Source: an uncultured Myxococcales bacterium
GTDB taxonomy: Bacteria > Myxococcota_A > UBA9042
DNA: 43,586 nucleotides
Assembly (NCBI GenBank): GCA_903929795.1
Contig: CAIYWC010000166.1
Location: 1-43,586 of the forward strand
Direction of reading: 5' to 3'
Shown here: positions 16,262-25,620 of the stretch, piece by piece
Position numbering within the stretch: position 1 is the stretch's first letter
Layout: every line of letters starts with the position of its first letter
Notes under the pieces: generated by a model
Seen by the model: only the letters and a program-made list of their open reading frames with translations
Told to the model about the DNA's origin: nothing
Database searches by the model: none
Made by a program: the position numbers and the translations under genes

Positions 16262-18262
16262 CTACGGTGCGGTCAGCAGGTCGTGCACCCGGTCAAAGAC
16301 GGTCGCCGTGTCCGCCCGCGTGCGCGCGTCCTCCTGCCACAGCAGCGACCAGCGGCGGGTCGGCGCGATCTCCACCGGCACCAGGATGTCCGTCGCCGCC
16401 ACCGGACCTGCGACGTCGCCCGCGTGCCACGCGTGGGCGCCGGCGTGCAGGTAGTGCACAACCCGTTGCGGCGCCTTGAGAAACGCCGTCCGCGCCCGGC
16501 GCAGCACCTGCTTGTCGGCGGAAAATGGCGTGGCGCGCGCCGAGAACGTCGTGTCGATCGCGCCAGTCTCCACAATCAAGCCGCGCGGCGCAACGAGCGC
16601 CAGATGGTCGGAAACATCGACAAATTCACGGATATCTGCGTGCTGCCACTGCCAGCACGCGTGGTTCGCGTGGTGCAGCATCACGCCCATGTCGGGCGAA
16701 TAGCCGGCGACAACAGCCGCCGCCACGCGCGGGTCAAGCGCCGCCAGTTGCGTCACGACCTCGCCGCCCATCGACAGTCCAACCGCGACGATTTGCTGGG
16801 GATTCACGTCGGGCAGCTGCGCTGCGTAGTCCACCGCCCGCATCGCATCCCAGGTCCGCTCGCCGTCCTCTTCCCAGTCGGAATCGAAGCCCAGCGCCGC
16901 CACCGCCGGATGCGGCAGGTTGCCATGGCTCGGGTCGTCGCCGTCGGTCAGGTCGCCGTACAGCCCCGCGCGGTCCGCCAGCGGCCGGTGGCCGACATCC
17001 AGCGCCACCACGACGTAGCCGCGCCGGGCAAACGCATCGCCGTACCAATACGTGTTGTTCGGGTCAAAAGCGTCCATCGCGCTGCCGTAATGGCCGTTCA
17101 GCGCGATCGCGATCGGATAGCCACCCGGCGGCGGCGGCGCCAGCGGCCGGGAAACAACGGCGTGCGCCGTGCGCTCCAGCGGCTCGCGCTGGCGGGAATC
17201 CGCCAAGGTAAAGGTGAACTGCACATCGGTCAGCGTGTAAGCCTGCGGCCAAGCGTCGGAATTGTCGTCGCGCCCCGGATTCGTCACCGGGTCCAGGATC
17301 GCCGCGACCGGGTTCGCCACCGTCCGCGTCCGCAGCGGCTGCGGATTGCCGGCCATCGCCAGGTGCGCCAGCCGTCGCCGGGTCGCTTGCTGCCAGGCGT
17401 CGCGCGCGGCCACCTGGCGTTCCTGCAGGCCAAAGCCCAGCACGTCGGCGCGCGTCCCCGCCAGCGCTTGCGGCGGATTGCCGTCGCCCAAATCGAGCTG
17501 GCCCGTCAGCGCGCGGCCCGCGACGTCCGCTGTGTACGTCCAGGTCTGCGGCGCGTGAAACGCTTGCGCCACAAGGTGTTGGCCGTCCCAAGCCTGGACC
17601 TGCAGGTCGTAGGAATCGCCCTCGCCCGCCGCTCCGGCCGCGTCCGTCGCGTAGACTTTGATGCGGCCCTGCAGCGGCGTGTGCGCGTTGGGCCCGCGGT
17701 CGACGCGCAGGACGGCGTGCTGGCCACCGGCAATCGTCAGCTCAAAAGTGCGGGGTACGATGTCCGTGTCCAGCGCCGTCGCGTTCCAGCCGGTCACGTG
17801 CGCGGTAAAATCGCCGTCGGTGGGCGCGTCAACCGTCGTCGCCACGCGCCCGCGCAGCACGCCCGCGACCACCTGCGCGCGCAGCCAGATCGCGGCAGGC
17901 TGCGTCGGCCGGCGAAAACCCAGCGTCGCGGTCTCCGCCGACCACGTCAGCCGCTCCAGCGGCTCCGGCGTGCCGTCGCCCGCCTCATCCACAAGCGTTC
18001 CGGCCAGTTGGCAATCAGCGCCCGGGGCAATGGCAACTGTCCAGCGCGCGCCGGCCGCGTTCAGGTACCACGTGCCCAGCGCGGACGATTCCGGGTCGGG
18101 CAGGCAAACCACGGCCGACGCGGCATCGCCGGCGCTTCTGGCGTCAGCCAGGGCAACCGCGTCGGCTGGAGCCGCGGCGTCCGGAAGCACGCCTTCGCCA
18201 CAGGCGGGAGAAAATGCGAGCGCGAGGAGCGCCGCGTACCCCAAAAACCGTCGTGCAACCAT
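16262..18262 (-). CDS. Secreted alpha/beta-hydrolase (probable lipoprotein)
   Basis: A 666-residue protein. The ATG at 18262 has GGGAGG 8 bases upstream. The signal segment 'YAALLALAFSPAC' ends in a Cys with an imperfect lipobox (SPAC), then an Ala/Asp-rich linker. Residues about 55-370 have no recognised catalytic motif and look beta-rich. The C-terminal 290 residues are an alpha/beta-hydrolase: 'IALNGHYGS' (oxyanion region), the nucleophile elbow 'VGLSMGGEV' (Ser497), 'ETGAIDTTF' (candidate acid Asp) and 'HAGAHAWH' (candidate His). Substrate unknown; dienelactone-hydrolase or acetyl-xylan-esterase-like activity is possible. It lies 73 bp downstream of another secreted hydrolase and probably shares its transcript. 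Confidence 0.8.
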   Translation of the reverse strand: MVARRFLGYAALLALAFSPACGEGVLPDAAAPADAVALADARSAGDAASAVVCLPDPESSALGTWYLNAAGARWTVAIAPGADCQLAGTLVDEAGDGTPEPLERLTWSAETATLGFRRPTQPAAIWLRAQVVAGVLRGRVATTVDAPTDGDFTAHVTGWNATALDTDIVPRTFELTIAGGQHAVLRVDRGPNAHTPLQGRIKVYATDAAGAAGEGDSYDLQVQAWDGQHLVAQAFHAPQTWTYTADVAGRALTGQLDLGDGNPPQALAGTRADVLGFGLQERQVAARDAWQQATRRRLAHLAMAGNPQPLRTRTVANPVAAILDPVTNPGRDDNSDAWPQAYTLTDVQFTFTLADSRQREPLERTAHAVVSRPLAPPPPGGYPIAIALNGHYGSAMDAFDPNNTYWYGDAFARRGYVVVALDVGHRPLADRAGLYGDLTDGDDPSHGNLPHPAVAALGFDSDWEEDGERTWDAMRAVDYAAQLPDVNPQQIVAVGLSMGGEVVTQLAALDPRVAAAVVAGYSPDMGVMLHHANHACWQWQHADIREFVDVSDHLALVAPRGLIVETGAIDTTFSARATPFSADKQVLRRARTAFLKAPQRVVHYLHAGAHAWHAGDVAGPVAATDILVPVEIAPTRRWSLLWQEDARTRADTATVFDRVHDLLTAP

Positions 18263-18335
18263 GGCAAACGCCTCCCAGCAGGAGCAAACGCTAGCGGCTG
18301 GCCTTCTGGGATTTGTTGCCTGTGCGTGAAGAAGC

Positions 18336-20456
18336 TTATTGCGCCGGCCAGCAGGCATCGGTCGCGCCGTCGGTGCGCAAGGTCGGCAGGGTGTCCGCCG
18401 CTACATCCGTGAGAAAACAGCGGTATTGCGATTTCGGCTTGGGCGTCTGGAAGTTGACCTCGTGGCCGTCCTTGTACGCGTCGCCGGGATTTTGCACGAC
18501 GACCGCCGTCGCGCCCGGCGCATTGCCCGACGCGGGGAACGGCAGCTGCGCCCGGCCAACCAGCGGCAGCAGATCGGTCAGGTGCGGCTGAAGCAGCGAA
18601 TTTTCCTCAGGATTGACCGCCGCCAGATCCGGGCCCACCAGATCCAGCCCCATCGACAGCGAAGTCGCCTGGGCGATGCTCGGCAAAATGTAGTGGTCGA
18701 CGATGCCTTGGAACATCAGGATATTGCGCGGCTTCGCGGCGTTGCGCACAAGCGCCGGACCGTACGGCGGCGAATCCGCCGGCTCGGTCGCCCACTGGAA
18801 CAGCGTCAACGCCGGGTCGAACTTTGTCAGCGTCCGGCCGCGCACGTCGTAGCCCAGCAGACCTTCCGCGATCGGCCGCACCGGCATCGGCAGCTGCTTG
18901 TCCATGATATTGTTGATGAAACTGCCGCCCGCGCCCGACAGTATCGCGGTCTGGAACAGCGGCTGGGCATACAGCGCCAGCGGCGCGATCGACGCGCCCA
19001 TCGAGTGGCCCATCAGCGCAAAGTGCCCGTTATCCATGCGAAATTGCGGCGGCGCGCCCGGACACGCGCTTGTGTCAAACGTGTAAGCCTGCAGCGCGTC
19101 CGGCAACAGCGCGATTTCCAAGGCAGATTGCCGGATGTTGTCGCGCAGCGCGGCGATGTTGAAGACGTTGAACAAGAGGAAATCCTCGTTGCCGCCCGTT
19201 GTGTTGCGGATGCCTTCCAGGGTGCCGTCGATCTGGATGCCCGCCCAGCCGACGCGCGCAAATTCCATCGCCGGGCCGCTGCCGGGCACGTCCGCGCCGC
19301 CGCAGCCGACCTCCGCGCACGCGCCGCGATCGACCATACCGCGGTCGCCGCCGGCGCCGGTGCCGATGAAAAAGACCGTTGGGAAACCCGCGGTTGGCAA
19401 CGGCTTGCGTGGCACGGAGAACCAGATGCGCGCGGTTTCCATGTGGTCAAAGACCGGGCCGAAATGCGAACCGATGGTGCCGGCGGACCACCGCCAATCT
19501 CCGCCGTCGGAGCTGTACGGCGGCGTGCCGTGCTGGTAGACCGGCACCTGCACGGTCGACTGAAAAACGCAGAAATTGCCGAAGGTATCGGTCAGCGTCG
19601 GCGCGCTCGGCGGGCCGACAACCGGGTGATTTTTCTGCGCATCCTCATGTGCTTGCGTCATGTCGCCAGCGCGGTTGTCGGTCGTGAACAGCGCAAACGC
19701 CGCCACGTTGGGACCGGCGAGAAAGTCGGGCTCCGCCACAAGCGCGTCGACGTAGCGCGTCCACGGCTGAACTGCGGTAGGGTCGAGATTCAGGGCGCTC
19801 GCCTTCAGCAGTTGGATCTCCGGTGCTTGCGTCGGATGCGTGCCATCCGCATACGCGACCGCGCGCGTCACGACCGCCACATAACGCACGCCTGGCTTGA
19901 GCGGCACGCCCTGCAACGGCAGGATCGCCAAGAGGTTTTTGTCGCCGAACGGCCCGCCGTCGGCCAGAAACGCCACCTCCACCGGATGTTTCCTGCGCAT
20001 CGCCGGCGGATCGTCGAGCGAGACGAGGTAAACGCTCGCGTCGTCGCGCAGACTCGCGGTCAAGCTGGACGGCAAAGACGCCGGATCCAGCGGCGCGCCG
20101 GCGCGGAAATAGATGGCGCCGGTCTGCGAAAAACCATTGGCGTCGCGCTGGAGCAGCGTCCGGCACTGATCGACGGTCACGACACTGTCCGGATTCGGCA
20201 CGTCGAGCTTGAGCGTCAACTCGGCGGGACCGTCGGTGCCCGCACTGACAGTTCCGAACAAGTCATCGGACGGAAACGGCCCATCGTAGAATGACTTGCG
20301 CGCGTTGATGGCCATCGCAAACGGCGGGCCGTCGTGCGCATCCGTCGTCCCGGCATCCGCATCGCTCGTTGCGGCATCCGTCGCGGGCGCGGCCGTCGTG
20401 CCACACGCCGTCAGGCACGCCAGCAACACCGCGCCGATCCTCCACTTTGTGTGCAT
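18336..20456 (-). CDS. Lipoprotein alpha/beta-hydrolase
   Basis: A 706-residue protein. The ATG at 20456 gives a compact signal peptide ending in LTAC (a good lipobox), followed by an Ala/Asp/Thr-rich tether. The first half is a beta-rich region typical of large secreted lipases ('TDGPAELTLKLDVPNPDSVV', 'GPFGDKNLLAILPLQ'). The second half holds 'GHSMGASIAPL' with nucleophile Ser485, 'FQGIVDHYILP' (candidate Asp) and 'KDGHEVNFQ' (candidate His). The spacing suits a lipase or esterase acting outside the cell. The Shine-Dalgarno is weak. It is followed by a second, distinct hydrolase. Confidence 0.82.
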   Translation of the reverse strand: MHTKWRIGAVLLACLTACGTTAAPATDAATSDADAGTTDAHDGPPFAMAINARKSFYDGPFPSDDLFGTVSAGTDGPAELTLKLDVPNPDSVVTVDQCRTLLQRDANGFSQTGAIYFRAGAPLDPASLPSSLTASLRDDASVYLVSLDDPPAMRRKHPVEVAFLADGGPFGDKNLLAILPLQGVPLKPGVRYVAVVTRAVAYADGTHPTQAPEIQLLKASALNLDPTAVQPWTRYVDALVAEPDFLAGPNVAAFALFTTDNRAGDMTQAHEDAQKNHPVVGPPSAPTLTDTFGNFCVFQSTVQVPVYQHGTPPYSSDGGDWRWSAGTIGSHFGPVFDHMETARIWFSVPRKPLPTAGFPTVFFIGTGAGGDRGMVDRGACAEVGCGGADVPGSGPAMEFARVGWAGIQIDGTLEGIRNTTGGNEDFLLFNVFNIAALRDNIRQSALEIALLPDALQAYTFDTSACPGAPPQFRMDNGHFALMGHSMGASIAPLALYAQPLFQTAILSGAGGSFINNIMDKQLPMPVRPIAEGLLGYDVRGRTLTKFDPALTLFQWATEPADSPPYGPALVRNAAKPRNILMFQGIVDHYILPSIAQATSLSMGLDLVGPDLAAVNPEENSLLQPHLTDLLPLVGRAQLPFPASGNAPGATAVVVQNPGDAYKDGHEVNFQTPKPKSQYRCFLTDVAADTLPTLRTDGATDACWPAQ

Positions 20457-20528
20457 CGCAGCCCCCGGCGCCGGCTGGCGCGCGATCAGCATGGCTTCCG
20501 GCCGCGGGCGGGTCAAGCGCGGGCTCAG

Positions 20529-20574
20529 AGCGTGCCAGCGGAGCAAGTCAAAGCGTGCCAGCGAAGCAAGTCAA
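20529..20574. repeat. Two tandem 23-bp repeats at a gene 3' end
   Basis: Units 20529-20551 and 20552-20574 are identical except for one base (G/A). The second unit includes the stop codon of the lipoprotein gene read on the minus strand, so the duplication repeats the 'ACGCTTTGA' end signal. A third partial copy (AGCGT) starts at 20575. It probably arose by slippage or recombination. Confidence 0.75.
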
Positions 20575-21215
20575 AGCGTTCCCGTGAAGAAACACGCCGG
20601 CTGGCCGCTGCGGCCGCAGAAGCTGAACGCCGTGTCGCCACAGCCGATTTGCCCACCGCATTGCGTCCCGGGTTGCCAGAGCGCGGCGCACGCGACCGGT
20701 TGGCCGCTGCAGGCGCCGGCGGCGGTCCAAGCGCAGCCCTGCTGGGCGGTGCAGCCGGAGTCGGTGGTCAGGCTCGCGCACGCGGCGGGCGTACCTGCGC
20801 ACGGGTCGGCGGCGGCGATGGCGCTGGCAACCGTGCCGTTGGCGCCCTGGCAGCCGCCGTGGAACCAGTGCTCCCAGACGTCGAACGCCGGCTTGCAGAC
20901 GCCGGGCGTCGCGGGCCAAGTGGCGTTGAGCTGCGCGCCGTAGACTGGGCCGCGCCAGCACGCGGCGTCGGCGTCGATGGCGGACCGGACGCTGGCCGGC
21001 AAGGCGGCGTATTCACGCTGGCATTCGCCCAGGCGCTCGGCGTCGCAGCCGGCAAACGCGACGGTGAGGGTCACGCAGGGAGCGGACCCCAGATCGCCGG
21101 CCAAGGCTGCATCCCCGGCGACGGTTGCGTCAGCGGCGAATGGAGCGGCGGCAGGCGCGGGATCGGCACACGCGCAAAGCACGCAACAACCTAGAATCAG
21201 CAGATTTTTCGCCAA
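20571..21215 (-). CDS. Small Cys-rich lipoprotein
   Basis: A 214-residue secreted protein. I chose the TTG at 21215 because GAGG lies 6 bases before it and it gives 'AKNLLILGCCVLCAC', a short signal peptide with lipobox LCAC; an upstream in-frame TTG (21227) is the alternative. After the lipid Cys comes an Ala/Asp-rich tether (about 20-45), then a Cys-rich domain with aromatic motifs 'VWEHWFHGGCQG' and a tail 'CGGQIGCGDTAFSFCG'. No known family is recognised. It is followed by a 23-bp tandem duplication and then the hydrolase lipoprotein in the same direction. Confidence 0.68.
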   Translation of the reverse strand: MAKNLLILGCCVLCACADPAPAAAPFAADATVAGDAALAGDLGSAPCVTLTVAFAGCDAERLGECQREYAALPASVRSAIDADAACWRGPVYGAQLNATWPATPGVCKPAFDVWEHWFHGGCQGANGTVASAIAAADPCAGTPAACASLTTDSGCTAQQGCAWTAAGACSGQPVACAALWQPGTQCGGQIGCGDTAFSFCGRSGQPACFFTGTL

Positions 21216-21236
21216 GCCGCACCTCAAGCTTCGGAC

Positions 21237-22046
21237 TCAGCCGCCCGCCCGCTCGCGCGCCAGCCGGGTCAGCGCCGCCTGCATCGCCGACTCGACCTGT
21301 TCGCCGCACGCCGCCACGTACGCCTCATCCGCCGCCGCTTCATCGCCGCTGCGCGCAAAGCGAATCGGCGGGAGCGCCTCGACCAGAATCCGCGTCGGCA
21401 ACGGCCAATAGAGCAGCCCGGGACCGACGACAACGCCCCACGGCAGGCACAGCGTGATCGGCCAGGCTTTGAGGCGAAAGAACCGGTCGGCGCCCAGCAG
21501 CTTGGCCAGCCAGCGGCCGTCGTCCAGAATCACGAACGTCTCGTGCGCACCCGCCGCCACGACCGGCACAATCGGCACGCCGGCCTTCAGCGCCAGCCGA
21601 ATATAGCCACGCCGGCCGCCGAACACGATGCGATCGCGGTGGCGCCACGGCCGCATCGCCTCCAGATCGCCGCCGGGATAGACGAGCACCTTGGCGCCGC
21701 GCTCGAACAGCCGCAGCGCGTTCGTGTGGCTCGCGCGGACGGCGCCCAGCGGCACGACGAGGTCGCGGATGCCCGGCAGCGCGATCGCGACCTCGTGGCC
21801 CAAGCCGTACGGCATCGCAGCCAGGCCGAGCGCGTTGTAGAGCGCCGTGCCAAAGACAAAGCCCTCGGGCATCATCAGGCCGCCGTTGTGGTTGCCGACG
21901 TAGAGCGCCGCGCCTTCGGGAATCGTTTGCAAGCCGCGGACTTCGCTGCGGAAATAGCGGGTCAGAAATGCGCCGAGCGTGGCGACTGCGGTCGCGATGT
22001 GGCGCTCGCTGCGGTTGTCCAGGTTGTCGATGTCGTAGCGCGTCAT
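21237..22046 (-). CDS. PlsC-like (lysophospholipid/glycerol) acyltransferase
   Basis: A 269-residue protein. The ATG at 22046 follows GAGGGAG at short spacing. The acyltransferase block 1 appears as 'YVGNHNGGLMMPEG' (His53). The usual HX4D Asp is not at the expected place, as in some DAGAT-like relatives. Block 3 is 'LVYPGGDLEAMRPW', then 'IVFGGRRGYIRLALKAGVPI' and 'VPVVAAGAHETF', characteristic of the family. It would acylate a lysophospholipid or other glycerolipid acceptor at the inner membrane. It is divergent from ppsA across a 318-bp gap. Confidence 0.82.
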   Translation of the reverse strand: MTRYDIDNLDNRSERHIATAVATLGAFLTRYFRSEVRGLQTIPEGAALYVGNHNGGLMMPEGFVFGTALYNALGLAAMPYGLGHEVAIALPGIRDLVVPLGAVRASHTNALRLFERGAKVLVYPGGDLEAMRPWRHRDRIVFGGRRGYIRLALKAGVPIVPVVAAGAHETFVILDDGRWLAKLLGADRFFRLKAWPITLCLPWGVVVGPGLLYWPLPTRILVEALPPIRFARSGDEAAADEAYVAACGEQVESAMQAALTRLARERAGG

Positions 22047-22221
22047 GGCTCCCTCGCGGCGTTTCGCGCGCAAACTAGCACGGCGCAGCCCGACGACAAA
22101 CCGACCGCGGCGTGGCGCCATCCGCAGCCGCTGGGGAATAGTCCGCACTTGTCCGGCACCTTGCAGCCGGCGTCGCGAGCCCATGCGCCTTACCGCTCGC
22201 GTTTAGCCAAGATTGTGCAGC

Positions 22222-22237
22222 TGGCACGATCCTTGCT
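22222..22237 (+). promoter_or_regulatory. Sigma-54 (-24/-12) promoter of ppsA
   Basis: TGGCAC-GATCC-TTGCT, preceded by C, matches the sigma-54 consensus YTGGCACGN4TTGCW at every position, with GG (22223-22224) and GC (22235-22236) exactly 10 bases apart. Transcription would start near 22248, leaving a leader of about 117 nt before the ATG at 22365. It implies control by an enhancer-binding activator; no activator gene is in the window. Confidence 0.75.
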
Positions 22238-22364
22238 TTGGGATCGAATCGCGGTGCGTGTGTGTTCGCGTGTGATTGCGCGCGGCGCGGCGTCGCCTAC
22301 GTTGGACCGGTACGACGCGTCGTTGTGGCGGGGATCGGGACCGGAAATCTCAGGAGAATCCCCC

Positions 22365-24803
22365 ATGGAAAGTGTTCAAAATTCAGCACCTCTCGTCTTG
22401 TGGTTTGACCAGATCGGCCTCGCGGATTTGCCCGCGGTCGGCGGCAAAAACGCCTCGCTCGGCGAGATGGTGCGGGAGCTGTCGGCGCACGGCGTCCGCG
22501 TCCCGGACGGGTTCGCCATCACGTCGCACGCGTATTGGCGGTTTCTGCGCGACGCCGGGCTGGAGACGATGATTGCTGACCAGCTGCGTGGCTTGGATCT
22601 GGCGGACACCGACGCGCTGGCGCGCTGCGGCCGGACGATCCGCGAGGCGATGCTGGCCGCGCAGCTGCCGGACGACCTCGCGGAAGCCATCAAGACCGCG
22701 TACGTCGGGCTGTGCGCCGGCAAGGAGCCGATTGACGTCGCCGTTCGCAGCAGCGCGACCGCCGAGGATCTGCCCGACGCGAGCTTTGCCGGCCAGCAGG
22801 AGACGTTCCTGAACATCCAGGGCCAGGCGGCGCTGCTGGAGAGCGTCAAGCGCTGCTTCGCTTCGCTGTTCACGGATCGCGCGATTCACTACCGGGCGGA
22901 GCGCGGGCTTGGTGCGGCGAAGATCGCGCTCTCGGTCGGCGTGCAGCGGATGGTGCGCTCCGACTTGGCGTGCTCCGGCGTGGCGTTTACGATCGACACC
23001 GAGAGCGGTTTTCGCGACGTGGTGCTGATCAGCGCGGCGTACGGCTTGGGCGAAAATGTCGTCCAAGGCGCTGTAAATCCTGATGAATACCTTGTGTTCA
23101 AGCCGACGCTGAAAACCGGCTTCAAGCCGATTCTGCGCAAGCGGGTCGGCAGCAAGGAGCTGCGGCTGACCTACGACGCTGGCGCGGGCCGGCGCGTGAA
23201 GAACGTGCCGGTGCCGATGGCGGAGCGAGCGAAGCTGGCGCTGACCGATGAGGAAGTCCTGGCGCTGGCGCGGTGGGCGTGCCTGATCGAGGCGCACTAC
23301 ACGGCCAAGGCCGGACATCCGTGCCCGATGGACCTCGAGTGGGCCAAGGATGGGCACACGGGCGATCTGTTCATCGTTCAGGCGCGGCCGGAGACGGTGC
23401 TGTCGCGGCGCGCGCCCCACACGCTGGAGACCTACGCGCTGAAGCAACGCAGCGCGGTGCTGGTCAGCGGTCGCGCGGTGGGCGATCGCATCGGCCACGG
23501 CAAGGTGCGCGTGCTGCGTGGGGTGCCGCAGCTGCATGAATTTCAGGACGGCGACGTGCTCGTGGCGGACAAGACGGATCCCGACTGGGAGCCGATCATG
23601 AAGAAGGCCTCGGCGATCGTGACCAACCGCGGCGGTCGCACGTGCCACGCGGCGATCGTCAGCCGCGAGCTGGGCGTGCCCGCGATTGTCGGAACCGGCA
23701 ACGCGACCGAAGTGCTCAAGGACGGCCAGGAAGTGACCGTCTGCTGCGCCGAAGGCGAGGCGGGGCGGGTGTACGCCGGCATCCTGCCGTTTGACATCAA
23801 CCGCGTCGATCTCGACACGGTGCTGCAGCCGCGCACGAAGATCATGCTCAACGTGGCGAACCCGGAGGAGGCGTTCTCGCTCTCGTTCCTGCCCAACGCC
23901 GGCGTGGGCTTGGCGCGCGAGGAGTTCATCATCTCGAACTGGGTGAAAGTGCACCCGCTGGCGCTGATTCACCCGGAGCGCGTCGAGGGAAGCGCGACGC
24001 GGGCGCAGATCGAAGCGCTGACGGCGGGTTACGCGGACAAGCCGCAGTATTTCGTCGACAAGCTGGCGCAGGGCGTCGCGATGATCGCGGCGGCGTTCTA
24101 TCCCAAGGACGTCATTTTGCGGCTGAGCGACCTCAAGAGCAATGAATACGCGAACTTGCTGGGCGGCGCGGCGTTTGAACCGCGGGAAGAAAACCCGATG
24201 ATCGGCTTTCGCGGCGCGTCGCGTTACTACCATCCGCGCTACCGCGAGGGCTTCGCGCTGGAGTGCCGGGCGATGCGCAAAGTGCGCGATGAGATGGGCT
24301 TGACCAACCTGAAGCTGATGGTGCCGTTTTGCCGAACGCCCAGGGAAGGCGAAATGGTGATGGCGGAGATGGCCAAGCACGGGCTGCGGCGCGGCGAAGG
24401 CGGCTTGGAGGTCTACGTCATGTGCGAGATCCCGAGCAACGTCATCCTCGCCAACCAGTTCTCGGAGATCTTCGATGGTTTTTCCATTGGTTCCAACGAC
24501 TTGACGCAGCTCGTGCTGGGCATTGATCGCGACTCCGAAATCGTCGCGCCGCTGTTCGACGAGCGCGACGAGGCGGTGAGGCGGATGATCTCGCAGGTGA
24601 TCCGCGTCGCGAAGTCCAATGGCCGCAAGATCGGGATCTGCGGGCAAGCACCCAGTGATTACCCGGAGTTCGCGCAATTCCTGGTGGAGCTGGGCATCGA
24701 CAGCATCTCGTTGAACGCCGACGCGCTGCTGAAGACGACGCTGGCGGTACTCGCGATGGAGCGCCAGACCTTGCGCACGCCCGCGTTGCCGGTGTATGCG
24801 TGA
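22365..24803 (+). CDS. ppsA: Phosphoenolpyruvate synthase (pyruvate, water dikinase)
   Basis: An 812-residue enzyme that converts pyruvate and ATP to phosphoenolpyruvate, AMP and Pi, opening gluconeogenesis from C3 substrates. AGGAG lies 8 bases before the ATG. Domains: N-terminal ATP-grasp-like PPDK domain with '[12 protein letters not shown]' (24-36) and '[20 protein letters not shown]' (127-146); swivelling phosphohistidine domain '[20 protein letters not shown]' with catalytic His428; and C-terminal TIM barrel with '[12 protein letters not shown]', '[16 protein letters not shown]' and '[13 protein letters not shown]' (catalytic-type Cys759). All key residues are present at the usual spacing. 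It is monocistronic, behind a sigma-54 promoter. Confidence 0.96.
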   Translation: MESVQNSAPLVLWFDQIGLADLPAVGGKNASLGEMVRELSAHGVRVPDGFAITSHAYWRFLRDAGLETMIADQLRGLDLADTDALARCGRTIREAMLAAQLPDDLAEAIKTAYVGLCAGKEPIDVAVRSSATAEDLPDASFAGQQETFLNIQGQAALLESVKRCFASLFTDRAIHYRAERGLGAAKIALSVGVQRMVRSDLACSGVAFTIDTESGFRDVVLISAAYGLGENVVQGAVNPDEYLVFKPTLKTGFKPILRKRVGSKELRLTYDAGAGRRVKNVPVPMAERAKLALTDEEVLALARWACLIEAHYTAKAGHPCPMDLEWAKDGHTGDLFIVQARPETVLSRRAPHTLETYALKQRSAVLVSGRAVGDRIGHGKVRVLRGVPQLHEFQDGDVLVADKTDPDWEPIMKKASAIVTNRGGRTCHAAIVSRELGVPAIVGTGNATEVLKDGQEVTVCCAEGEAGRVYAGILPFDINRVDLDTVLQPRTKIMLNVANPEEAFSLSFLPNAGVGLAREEFIISNWVKVHPLALIHPERVEGSATRAQIEALTAGYADKPQYFVDKLAQGVAMIAAAFYPKDVILRLSDLKSNEYANLLGGAAFEPREENPMIGFRGASRYYHPRYREGFALECRAMRKVRDEMGLTNLKLMVPFCRTPREGEMVMAEMAKHGLRRGEGGLEVYVMCEIPSNVILANQFSEIFDGFSIGSNDLTQLVLGIDRDSEIVAPLFDERDEAVRRMISQVIRVAKSNGRKIGICGQAPSDYPEFAQFLVELGIDSISLNADALLKTTLAVLAMERQTLRTPALPVYA

Positions 24804-25104
24804 GGACAGGCTGATTTTCAAGGGTTATTTTGCGATCTGATTTCGGGACGCTCACGTCCAACGGCGCGCTCGCGAGGACAAACGGCGTCGCGATCCGGAC
24901 GGCTCGTGGCGCGCGTTGCGCCCTTCCGGGCGCCGGTCAAGACCGCATGAATACACGCGAAAACCCGCTGCAGCTATACACGCTCGCCGAAGTTCGAGAT
25001 CAGGCGTCCGTCATCCGCGGCGTGCCACCGGAGGTGCACGCTCGCGGTCCAGTCCGAGATGCAACAGGTCTGACCCCAGCGGTTTTGGTCTCGCACCAGG
25101 GCGT
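24804..25104. other. Intergenic stretch between ppsA and an SRPBCC gene
   Basis: No supported gene. The two flanking genes converge here. It contains CAACAGGTCTGACCCC (25062-25077), whose complement holds GGGGTCAGACC, a motif I associate with the ends of REP-associated transposase elements. A 44-codon minus-strand ORF begins at 25107 in ATGA overlap with the SRPBCC stop but matches nothing known. Confidence 0.35.
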
Positions 25105-25593
25105 TCATGTATAGCGCGCGAGCAGCGCTTCCAGGCGCCCCAGCACGCGCGTCCGCCAGCCGAGCTCCAGGATGAAGCTCACCAGCAGCATCCGGCCGGA
25201 AAAACCTGCGTGCTCCAGCGTGAGCCGCGTGCCCGTCGCGGTGGGCGTCAGCGTGTAGCGGACACTGGAATTCAGACGAAATTCAACGTCTTGTAGCGCC
25301 TCTGCCAGCTGGGCAGCGTCCATGCCGGCGCAGCGCAGCGGCTTCTCGCCCGTCGCGCGGCCGCACCACGTGTAGGCGAGCGTGGTCTGCGGCTGCACGT
25401 CGGTCACCTGGCAAAAGGTCTGGCCATCCCAACCGCGCTGCGGCGGCATCTGAAAGCGAAAGTGGTGCCCGACGACGGGCTGGAAATCGTTGGGCATCAG
25501 CCACTGGCCCAGCAGCGCGGGATCGGTCAGCGCGGCCCAGACCTGGGCCGGCGGGTGCGGCAACTGCCTGGAAATACGGATGGTTCGCGACAT
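25105..25593 (-). CDS. SRPBCC (AHSA1-like) domain protein
   Basis: A 162-residue START-like protein. The ATG at 25593 follows GGGAGG. It shows the classic opening 'RTIRISRQLPHPPAQVWAAL' with 'TDPALLGQWLMP', then 'VGHHFRFQMPP', 'LAYTWCG' and the closing helix 'LELGWRTRVLGRLEALL'. Members bind small hydrophobic molecules or act as co-chaperone-like domains; the ligand here is unknown. It lies 27 bp after the metzincin gene in the same direction, so it is probably the last gene of the kinase-protease operon. It is distinct from the TGA-interrupted relative at 4546. Confidence 0.85.
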   Translation of the reverse strand: MSRTIRISRQLPHPPAQVWAALTDPALLGQWLMPNDFQPVVGHHFRFQMPPQRGWDGQTFCQVTDVQPQTTLAYTWCGRATGEKPLRCAGMDAAQLAEALQDVEFRLNSSVRYTLTPTATGTRLTLEHAGFSGRMLLVSFILELGWRTRVLGRLEALLARYT

Positions 25594-25620
25594 GAAACGC
25601 CTCCCAGCTGCCCGCGCCAG

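Noticed and set aside
22383..24821. An 812-codon open frame antisense to ppsA
   Set aside because: It mirrors ppsA codon phase in GC-rich DNA; composition is Arg/His/Gln-rich with no domains, and ppsA itself is fully convincing.
24947..25114. A 55-codon plus-strand ORF starting 'MNTRENPLQLYTLAEV'
   Set aside because: No Shine-Dalgarno, no similarity I recognise, and it overlaps the SRPBCC gene end.
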